Positions 1-5,493 of a stretch of 5,493 nt of DNA are shown here, one piece after another. The translations under genes were made by a program, and so were the position numbers. Source of the stretch: Pseudomonadota bacterium (GTDB lineage Bacteria > Pseudomonadota > Gammaproteobacteria > Acidithiobacillales > Acidithiobacillaceae); the NCBI GenBank assembly GCA_021839095.1, contig JAKCBU010000103.1, forward strand, positions 1 to 5,493. The letters are read 5' to 3'. The number at the start of each line of letters is the position of its first letter. Within the stretch, counting starts at the first letter, position 1. The notes beneath the pieces are model-generated. The model had not been told where the DNA came from. It saw only the letters and a list, made by a program, of their open reading frames with translations, and did not search any database.

Positions 1-1705
1 GATCTCCCTGCATGCGGGCGGCAAGTTTGACAAGACGGATGGTGAGTCGGCGTACCGCTTTTCGGGTGGTCTGCACGGGGTGGGTGTGGCGGTGACCAAT
101 GCCTTGTCGCGGCGGGTGGAAGTCGAGATCAAAACCCGTGATCCCCAGGGACCGGGGAATGGCCGTTATCGCCTGGTTTTCGTCAATGGCGACCTCAGCG
201 AAGCGCTGACGCGACTGGAAGATTGCGGTCCACGCGCCCATGGCACGCGGGTTCAAGTATGGCCGGATGCGCAATACTTTGATACCGCGAAGGTCAACGT
301 GCGGGAACTCACCCACCTGCTGCGCGCCAAGGCTATTCTGCTCCCCGGTTTGCAGGTGACCCTCATGCTCCCGGAACAGGAACCCATCCTTTGGAAATAT
401 AGTGAAGGACTGACGGAATATCTCGCGGAAATCGTGGGTGATCTCGAATTGGCCACGCCGGTTTTCGCCGGGGCTTTCTACCAGGACGGGGAGGGCAACG
501 GTTTCGCCAAAGGAGAAGGCGCGGCCTGGGCCGTGTGCTGGGGCGGTGGCGTCGCTCCCGTTTCGGAAAGCTACGTCAATTTGATTCCGACGTTGGATGG
601 GGGCACCCACGAATCGGGTTTCCGGGCCGGGGTTTTTGAGGCGGTGCGCAGTTTCATGGAGCATCACAGTCTGGTCCCCGCCAAGCTCAAACTGGTGCAG
701 GACGACGTCACCGGGAAGATGGCATCGGTGCTCTCCACCCGTATCCTCGATCCGCAGTTTCAGGGGCAGACCAAAGAGAAGCTCACCAGCCGCGATGCCC
801 ATAAACTGGTGGCCCAGACCGTGCGTGATCCGTTGGAACTCTGGCTCAACCACCACCCGGATGTCGGCAAGGCGATCGCGGATTTGGCGATCCAGAATGC
901 CCAGGCGCGGACCCGCGCCGCACAGAAGATAGCGCGCAGGAAGGGTTCCGGTCTGGCGACGCTGCCCGGCAAGCTGACGGACTGCGAAAGTGAGGACGTC
1001 CAGCGGAATGAGTTATTTCTGGTGGAAGGGGACTCCGCCGGTGGCTCGGCCAAGGCGGCGCGTGACAAGGAGTTTCAGGCATTGCTCCCGTTGCGGGGCA
1101 AGGTGCTCAACACCTGGGAAGTGGATGCCGACCTGATCTTCAAAAATCAGGAGGTTCACAATATGGCGGTGGCCTTGGGCATCGAGGCGCACGATTTTCA
1201 GGCGAACCCGGATCTGGCGCTCGCTGGCTTGCGCTACGGCAAAATCATGATTCTCTCCGATGCCGACGTGGACGGTAGTCATATACAGGTGCTGATCCTG
1301 ACGCTCTTCTTGCGGCACTTCCCGGCGTTGTTACAGCGGGGTCACGTCTTCGTGGTCAAACCGCCACTATACCGGGTCGATGCCACCTGGCGTGGCAAGG
1401 CCCGCAAAATTTACTGCGAGGCCGAGGCGGAGCGGGATGCGGCGATAGATCGTTTACGTACCGAAGGGATCAAGGAAAGCGCCATCTCGGTACAGCGTTT
1501 CAAAGGATTGGGCGAGATGAATCCGGATCAGCTCTGGGAAACCGCCATGTGCCCGGATACACGCGTCCTCGTTCCGCTATCCATGACGGCTGCCGATCAG
1601 GCCGCCCTGCACGCTCGTTTCAGCCTGCTGATGGCCAAACAATCTTCCGGCGGGCGCCGCGAATGGATGGAACGGGATGGCTGGACAGCGGAGATCGACA
1701 TTTAG
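1..1705 (+). CDS. parE: DNA topoisomerase IV subunit B (ParE), 5'-truncated by the window edge
   Basis: ATPase subunit of topoisomerase IV, which pairs with ParC to unlink daughter chromosomes and relax supercoils in the cytoplasm. The reading frame is open from base 2 through a TAG at 1703-1705, giving 567 visible residues. Alignment from memory with E. coli ParE (630 aa) suggests about 100 N-terminal residues are missing, including the Mg/ATP-binding Asn and Asp of the GHKL fold. Visible motifs, in order: LHAGGKF and [14 protein letters not shown] (ATP lid); a transducer domain with the QTK loop (767-775) whose Lys contacts the ATP gamma-phosphate; the TOPRIM motif [12 protein letters not shown] with catalytic Glu at 1025-1027; the metal-binding DADVDG (1259-1276); and [11 protein letters not shown] near the end. 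The sequence [13 protein letters not shown] favours ParE over GyrB, whose usual form is LPLKGKILNVEKAR. ParC follows directly, which supports the call. GTG at 80 lies inside the conserved HGVGV segment and is not the start. Confidence 0.96.
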   Translation, partial: ISLHAGGKFDKTDGESAYRFSGGLHGVGVAVTNALSRRVEVEIKTRDPQGPGNGRYRLVFVNGDLSEALTRLEDCGPRAHGTRVQVWPDAQYFDTAKVNVRELTHLLRAKAILLPGLQVTLMLPEQEPILWKYSEGLTEYLAEIVGDLELATPVFAGAFYQDGEGNGFAKGEGAAWAVCWGGGVAPVSESYVNLIPTLDGGTHESGFRAGVFEAVRSFMEHHSLVPAKLKLVQDDVTGKMASVLSTRILDPQFQGQTKEKLTSRDAHKLVAQTVRDPLELWLNHHPDVGKAIADLAIQNAQARTRAAQKIARRKGSGLATLPGKLTDCESEDVQRNELFLVEGDSAGGSAKAARDKEFQALLPLRGKVLNTWEVDADLIFKNQEVHNMAVALGIEAHDFQANPDLALAGLRYGKIMILSDADVDGSHIQVLILTLFLRHFPALLQRGHVFVVKPPLYRVDATWRGKARKIYCEAEAERDAAIDRLRTEGIKESAISVQRFKGLGEMNPDQLWETAMCPDTRVLVPLSMTAADQAALHARFSLLMAKQSSGGRREWMERDGWTAEIDI

Positions 1706-1708
1706 CGC

Positions 1709-1714
1709 GAGGAG
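1709..1714 (+). promoter_or_regulatory. Ribosome binding site of parC
   Basis: GAGGAG lies in the 17-base gap after the parE stop, with 8 bases between it and the ATG at 1723. It decides the parC start. The open frame extends upstream inside parE to 1549, but those codons are only parE read in another frame. No start codon with a comparable site lies nearer the conserved ParC core. Confidence 0.85.
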
Positions 1715-1722
1715 TTTCGAAC

Positions 1723-4107
1723 ATGACGAACACCCGTGATCTTTTTGATCTCACCGATGGCGGGGATCTTCTGGAGGGGGCGGCCGCGGCTAGTCCCTCT
1801 CCGCCGGAAGAATCCACGGCCGCTCGGGAAGGTGATGTATCACTACCGCCCCCCCCGCCCGGAGCTGCGGGACCGGACCTCCCCCAAGCTTCGGAGCCAC
1901 CCCTCGCGGAATACGCCGCGCGTGCCTATCTGGCCTACGCCATGAGTGTGGTGACCGGTCGGGCCATTCCCGCGCTGGCTGACGGCCAGAAGCCGGTACA
2001 GCGGCGGATTCTCTACGCCATGCGTGACATGGGACTGCAGCGCTCTCCCAAACATGTAAAGTCGGCGCGCGTGGTGGGCGAGGTCATCGGCAAATGGCAT
2101 CCGCATGGGGACACCTCAGTGTATGACGCCATGGTGCGCATGGCCCAGCGCTTTACCCTGCGTTACCCCGTGGTGGATGGACAGGGCAACTTCGGCTCCC
2201 TGGATGGCGACTCGGCCGCGGCCATGCGTTACACCGAGGCGAATCTGACGCCCATCTCCGAGCTTCTGTTGGCGGAAATGGACGAGGGTACGGTCGATTT
2301 GCGCAGTAACTATGACGGTACCCTGGAAGAGCCGGTCACCTTGCCCGCCCGCCTGCCTTTCCTGCTCATGAACGGCGCTTCCGGCATTGCGGTCGGCATG
2401 GCTACGGAAATTCCACCCCACAACTTGCGGGAGTTGGCGCAGGTCTGCGCGGCGCTGGTGCGACGCCCGGACATGACCGATGACGAGATTCTGCACCAGA
2501 TCCCCGGTCCCGACTTCCCCGGCGGTGGCCAGATCATTTCGACACCCGAGCAAATCCGCGAGGCCTATCAGTCGGGACGCGGCAGTATCCGGGTGCGCGC
2601 GCGTTGGGTGGTCGAAAAATTGGCGCGCGGAGAGTGGCGGATCGTCGTGCAGGAACTGCCGCCGGGGGTATCCACCGCGCAAATCCTCTCGGAAATAGAA
2701 ACCCTTTCCAACCCGCAGCCCAGGGGGGAGGGTAAGAGAAAGGCGCTCACTCCGGAGCAGCAGGCGATCAAAGCCGCCATGCTGTCCCAGATCGATATGG
2801 TGCGGGATGAGTCGGGCAAAGCCCACGCCGTGCGTATCGTCATCGAGCCGCGCTCGCGCAATCAAGACGCGCACAGTCTGATGACTTATCTGCTGGCCCG
2901 CACTTCGTTGGAGTCCAACCAGTCGATAAACCTCACCGTGCTGGATGTGGAGGGCAGGGCACCATGCCTGCCGCTTACCCGGATATTGCGGCAGTGGGTG
3001 AGCTACCGGGTGACGACCGTGCGCCGGCGCAGCCGGTTTCGCCTCGACAAGGCGCTGGCCCGCATCCACATTCTCGAAGGCCGCTTGCGGGTACTCCTGG
3101 ATATCGATGCGGTGATCCGCGTGATTCGCGGGTCCGACGATCCCAAGGCCGACCTCAGAACCCATTTCGATCTCAGTGAGATTCAAGCGGAAGACATCCT
3201 GGAGATTCGCCTACGGCAACTGGCGCGGCTGGCGGGTATCGAATTGCAAAAGGAGTTGGCCGATCAGCGGGAAGCCGCCGATGCCCTCACCCTGCTCCTG
3301 CAGGATGAAACCCGCTTGCGGGCCCTGATTGCCGAAGAAATCACCGCCGATGCGAGAAGATTCGGGGATGACCGTCGCACCCTTCTGGAAGCCGATACCG
3401 CGACTACCAGCAAATCCATCCAGACCATTGCCGCCGCCGTCACGGACGAACCCGTCACGGTGATCGTCTCGCAAAAAGGCTGGCTACGCACCCGCTCCGG
3501 CCATGGCCTGGATACGACGGCCTTGGGTTTCAAGGAAGGCGATGCCCTGCTCCGAACCTTTGAAGTGCGATCCACGGACACGCTGGCCTTGCTGGACCAC
3601 TCCGGACGTGCCTACTCCATTCCCGTGGCGCAAATACCCGGCGGGCGTGGTGACGGCATTCCCGCGTCGAGTCAGGTGGATTTTCAGGCGGGGGGTTTTT
3701 TGGTGTCCGTGGCCTGCGGCGCCGGTGACAGTCTGTGGCTGGTGGCGGGAACGGGAGGGTATGGTTTTCTGACATCTCTGGAAAACATCACCAGCAGGAA
3801 CCGGGCGGGCAAGGCATTTCTGACATTGGGTGCGGAGGAACGCCCGCTGCCTTTGGTGTCAGTGACGGACGCCCATGCAGAATTGTTTTGTCTGTCCTCG
3901 GACGGACATGGACTGGTGTTCCCAGTGGTGGAAGTCAAAAATCTGCCGAAGGGCAGGGGTATCAAGCTGATCGCGCTGGCGGGTTCGGCCACCTTGCAGT
4001 GCCTGTCATTGCTTCAGGAAGGACAGCCTTTGCCGCGCGGACTGCGCAAGAATCGTCTGGAATCCTGCCGCGGCCACCGTGGCGCGCGCGGCAGGGCCGT
4101 GCGTTGA
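1723..4107 (+). CDS. parC: DNA topoisomerase IV subunit A (ParC)
   Basis: DNA breakage-reunion subunit of topoisomerase IV; it cuts and religates both strands through a tyrosyl-phosphate link while ParE supplies ATP-driven gating. The product is 794 aa against 752 in E. coli. Residues 1 to about 57 are a low-complexity Ala/Pro-rich extension absent from E. coli ParC. The winged-helix core follows, with [16 protein letters not shown] (quinolone-contact Thr131 and Asp135), [10 protein letters not shown] with catalytic Arg169-Tyr170, and the DNA-bending Ile222 in [18 protein letters not shown] coiled-coil/tower region spans about 434-560, and a beta-pinwheel C-terminal domain starts near 577. 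That domain has SRNRAGKA (691-698) and no GyrA box (QRRGGKG), so this is topoisomerase IV and not gyrase. The start is set by GAGGAG at 1709. The gene is 17 bases downstream of parE and almost certainly in its operon. The protein ends abruptly at [12 protein letters not shown]. Confidence 0.97.
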   Translation: MTNTRDLFDLTDGGDLLEGAAAASPSPPEESTAAREGDVSLPPPPPGAAGPDLPQASEPPLAEYAARAYLAYAMSVVTGRAIPALADGQKPVQRRILYAMRDMGLQRSPKHVKSARVVGEVIGKWHPHGDTSVYDAMVRMAQRFTLRYPVVDGQGNFGSLDGDSAAAMRYTEANLTPISELLLAEMDEGTVDLRSNYDGTLEEPVTLPARLPFLLMNGASGIAVGMATEIPPHNLRELAQVCAALVRRPDMTDDEILHQIPGPDFPGGGQIISTPEQIREAYQSGRGSIRVRARWVVEKLARGEWRIVVQELPPGVSTAQILSEIETLSNPQPRGEGKRKALTPEQQAIKAAMLSQIDMVRDESGKAHAVRIVIEPRSRNQDAHSLMTYLLARTSLESNQSINLTVLDVEGRAPCLPLTRILRQWVSYRVTTVRRRSRFRLDKALARIHILEGRLRVLLDIDAVIRVIRGSDDPKADLRTHFDLSEIQAEDILEIRLRQLARLAGIELQKELADQREAADALTLLLQDETRLRALIAEEITADARRFGDDRRTLLEADTATTSKSIQTIAAAVTDEPVTVIVSQKGWLRTRSGHGLDTTALGFKEGDALLRTFEVRSTDTLALLDHSGRAYSIPVAQIPGGRGDGIPASSQVDFQAGGFLVSVACGAGDSLWLVAGTGGYGFLTSLENITSRNRAGKAFLTLGAEERPLPLVSVTDAHAELFCLSSDGHGLVFPVVEVKNLPKGRGIKLIALAGSATLQCLSLLQEGQPLPRGLRKNRLESCRGHRGARGRAVR
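1849..1856 (+). repeat. Homopolymeric C8 tract inside the 5' end of parC
   Basis: Eight consecutive C bases encode part of a five-proline run (Pro42-Pro46) in the N-terminal extension of ParC. The coding frame is intact as read. A one-base change in tract length would shift the frame before the catalytic core. Such tracts are prone to replication slippage and to sequencing error; which, if either, matters here cannot be told from one sequence. Confidence 0.6.
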
Positions 4108-4130
4108 GGAATGTATTTTGCCGGACCATC

Positions 4131-4147
4131 GCCGCGAGCGGCATTTT
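4131..4147 (+). terminator. Possible weak terminator after parC
   Basis: GCCG (4131-4134) and CGGC (4139-4142) can form a 4-bp stem with a CGAG loop, followed by A and four T. It sits 23 bases after the parC stop. The stem is short and the T run minimal, so this may at most attenuate read-through. It could equally be chance in GC-rich DNA. Confidence 0.2.
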
Positions 4148-4150
4148 ATG

Positions 4151-4185
4151 TTCCCGACGGAATCCATCGCGATCCCGCGGGTTCC
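4151..4185 (+). promoter_or_regulatory. Inverted repeats in the leader of the DAO-family gene
   Basis: GGAATCC (4159-4165) can pair with GGGTTCC (4179-4185) as a 7-bp stem with one G-T wobble. The loop contains the palindrome ATCGCGAT (4166-4173). The bases GGAA (4159-4162) can instead pair with TTCC (4151-4154) around a CGAC loop, so the two folds exclude each other. The longer stem ends two bases before the Shine-Dalgarno sequence at 4188. This could be an operator, a translational control element or chance; no known riboswitch is recognised, and I see no convincing -35/-10 promoter in the gap. Confidence 0.25.
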
Positions 4186-4187
4186 AC

Positions 4188-4192
4188 GAGGA
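4188..4192 (+). promoter_or_regulatory. Ribosome binding site of the DAO-family oxidoreductase gene
   Basis: GAGGA lies 7 bases before the ATG at 4200. It supports that start over the next in-frame ATG at codon 7 (4218), which would leave only two residues before the FAD-binding GxGxxG loop. Confidence 0.7.
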
Positions 4193-4199
4193 TGCGTAA

Positions 4200-5447
4200 A
4201 TGCCACAGGGTACGGTGATGGTGTTGGGGGCAGGCATCGTGGGCGTATCCATCGCGCTCCAACTCCAAAGGCGGGGTTTTTCGACGGCGCTGGTGGATCT
4301 TCAGCTTCCCGGAAGCGGCACGTCCCTCGGTAACGCCGGACTCATTCAGCGGGAAGCCGTGTTGCCGCACCCTTTTCCCCGGTCCCTGCCGGAACTGCTG
4401 CATTATGCCCGCAATCAGTCGACGGAGATGTATTACCACCCCAGCGCCCTTCCAGCACTGGCGATTCCCTTTCTGCGCTACCGATATTACTCCCAAAAGG
4501 ACCGCTACCGCGTGATCGCCCAGCACTACGGCGCCTTGCTCCGTCCTTGCGTGGAGGACCATACGACCCTGGCCATGGCCGCTGGCGCGATGGATCTGCT
4601 GCGCCCGGGCGGCTGGTTGCAGGTGCATCGGCGGTCTGATTCCCTGGCCCGTGCCCTGGCGGAAGCGGTATATAAGGCGGAGGCCTTTGGCGTGACCCAT
4701 ACCGTCTTGGATGCCGCGGAGTTGATGCGGCGCGAACCATCCCTGGCGGGGCCGCTGGCCGGCGCGATCCATTGGACGCAGCCTTGGGCGGTGTCTGACC
4801 CGTATGCCCTGACTCAGGCCTATCTGGGTCTGTTTCTGAAGCTCGGCGGTGTCTACCAGCCGGGAGACGCCCGATCGCTTCGCCGAACCGGATCAGGCTG
4901 GCAAGTATCCAGTGTCACCGGCCCTGTCGAGGCGGCGCAGGCGGTCGTTGCGATGGGGGCCTGGTCGATGGATGTGACCCGTACTTTGGGTTATACCCCC
5001 CCGCTTTTTGGCAAGCGGGGTTACCACCAACACTACGCGCCGCCCGTTGAGGCGGCCTTGACCAGCCCTGTGCTGGATGCCGAAGCGGGATATGTGCTGG
5101 CACCGATGCGCCGAGGCATACGGCTTACCACTGGCGCAGAGTTCGCGCGCCGGGATGCACCACCTTGCACGATTCCCCTGGAGCGCGCCGAACGACAGGC
5201 CCGGCGCCTGTTGCCGTCCCTGGGTGCGCGTCTGGACCCCCAGCCCTGGATGGGGGTGCGTCCCTGTGTGGCGGACATGCTGCCCATCATTGGTCGAGCC
5301 CCTGGCCAGCCTGGTCTATGGTACGCCTTTGGACATTGCCATCAGGGCTTGACGATGGGGCCGACTACCGGACGCTTGCTGACGGAGATGATGGCGGGAG
5401 AAACACCGTTCATTGACCCCACCCCGTACCGCCCCGAACGGTTCTGA
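4200..5447 (+). CDS. FAD-dependent oxidoreductase, DAO family (DadA-like amino-acid dehydrogenase/oxidase)
   Basis: Predicted flavoenzyme of 415 aa, probably oxidising the C-N bond of an amino acid or other amine; the family includes D-amino-acid dehydrogenase, glycine oxidase and sarcosine oxidase. The N-terminus is a Rossmann FAD-binding fold: a beta strand, then GAGIVG (10-15) in the GxGxxG position, with Asp33 at the end of the second strand to hold the ADP ribose. GTSLGNAGLI (40-49) is the second family motif. Near the C-terminus are WMGVRPCVADMLPIIGR (350-366) and GHCHQGLTMGPTTGRLL (378-394), matching the conserved flavin-contact region whose common form is GHGHLGLT. The length fits DadA-type proteins (E. 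coli DadA is 432 aa) better than ThiO glycine oxidase (about 370). No signal peptide or membrane segment is visible. Substrate and electron acceptor cannot be read from the sequence, so no symbol is given. It starts 92 bases after parC on the same strand; co-transcription is possible, but no functional link is evident. Confidence 0.88.
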   Translation: MPQGTVMVLGAGIVGVSIALQLQRRGFSTALVDLQLPGSGTSLGNAGLIQREAVLPHPFPRSLPELLHYARNQSTEMYYHPSALPALAIPFLRYRYYSQKDRYRVIAQHYGALLRPCVEDHTTLAMAAGAMDLLRPGGWLQVHRRSDSLARALAEAVYKAEAFGVTHTVLDAAELMRREPSLAGPLAGAIHWTQPWAVSDPYALTQAYLGLFLKLGGVYQPGDARSLRRTGSGWQVSSVTGPVEAAQAVVAMGAWSMDVTRTLGYTPPLFGKRGYHQHYAPPVEAALTSPVLDAEAGYVLAPMRRGIRLTTGAEFARRDAPPCTIPLERAERQARRLLPSLGARLDPQPWMGVRPCVADMLPIIGRAPGQPGLWYAFGHCHQGLTMGPTTGRLLTEMMAGETPFIDPTPYRPERF

Positions 5448-5493
5448 GCGAGGCTCTTCCCCTTCATGGTGTGCGCGGGAGGGATCTAGAGTT
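5448..5493. other. Short noncoding tail, with a minor hairpin at the end of the DAO-family gene
   Basis: No gene begins here; the only ATG (5466-5468) runs into TAG within a few codons. GAGC (5446-5449) and GCTC (5453-5456) could pair around a 3-base loop overlapping the stop codon, followed by a pyrimidine stretch. This is too weak to call a terminator. Confidence 0.35.

Noticed and set aside
80..82. GTG at 80 as the start of the first gene
   Set aside because: It falls within the conserved HGVGV ATP-lid motif, and the same frame continues upstream to the window edge with LHAGGKF and other ParE sequence.
1549..1722. Upstream extension of the parC frame overlapping the end of parE
   Set aside because: These codons are parE in another frame and resemble no ParC sequence, and the strong Shine-Dalgarno sequence at 1709 marks ATG 1723 as the start.
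2116..3186. A 356-codon open frame antisense to parC
   Set aside because: It is in exact codon register with parC on the opposite strand, where stops need TTA, CTA or TCA in parC. Those codons are rare in this GC-rich gene, so the opening is expected by composition, and the product resembles nothing I know.
4104..4149. Possible promoter elements (TTGAGG, TATTTT, TTGCCG, TTTTAT) before the DAO-family gene
   Set aside because: No pair has suitable -35/-10 spacing; the best combination is 20 bases apart with poor hexamers.
3735..4199. A + strand open frame bridging the parC 3' end and the gap
   Set aside because: It overlaps the conserved ParC C-terminal domain in another frame, has no family resemblance, and shows no ParC-like continuation that would suggest a frameshift.
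4146..4772. A 208-codon open frame antisense to the DAO-family gene
   Set aside because: It has the same codon-register explanation, with no recognisable domain.
5480..5493. Resemblance of GGGATCTAGAGTT at the right end, and GATC at base 1, to cloning-site sequence
   Set aside because: The match to common polylinkers is only partial and short, and nothing else suggests vector sequence.

Overview
The window holds three genes, all on the + strand, in GC-rich DNA (roughly 60% by eye) with strong G/C third-position codon use. In order they are the 3' portion of parE (topoisomerase IV subunit B, cut by the left edge), a complete parC (topoisomerase IV subunit A), and a complete gene for an FAD-dependent oxidoreductase of the DAO/DadA-like family. 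The sequence is bacterial chromosomal housekeeping DNA. I see no mobile element, CRISPR array, tRNA, rRNA or defence system.

The organism is probably a proteobacterium. ParC carries the inserted linker with a 'KALTPEQQ...[11 protein letters not shown]' pattern that I associate with beta-proteobacterial and Acidithiobacillus-type ParC. The GC content and codon use fit this, and an Acidithiobacillia-like host is my best guess, but it is an inference from memory and not a database result.

Layout: positions 1-1705 are parE, lacking about the first 100 codons of the usual protein. After a 17-base gap containing a good Shine-Dalgarno sequence comes parC (1723-4107). The tight spacing indicates co-transcription and matched synthesis of the two subunits, which assemble as a ParC2ParE2 heterotetramer that decatenates replicated chromosomes. 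A 92-base gap (4108-4199) contains weak inverted repeats and a second Shine-Dalgarno sequence. The DAO-family gene follows (4200-5447). The last 46 bases (5448-5493) hold no gene.

The topoisomerase pair is functionally coherent. The oxidoreductase has no evident link to it and may simply be a downstream neighbour, either co-transcribed or using its own promoter. I found no convincing evidence of a new biological system. The points most worth a second look are the unusual proline-rich N-terminal extension of ParC with its eight-C tract, the natural Thr/Asp pair at the quinolone-contact positions of ParC, the abrupt ParC C-terminus, the competing hairpins upstream of the oxidoreductase, and that enzyme's unknown substrate.
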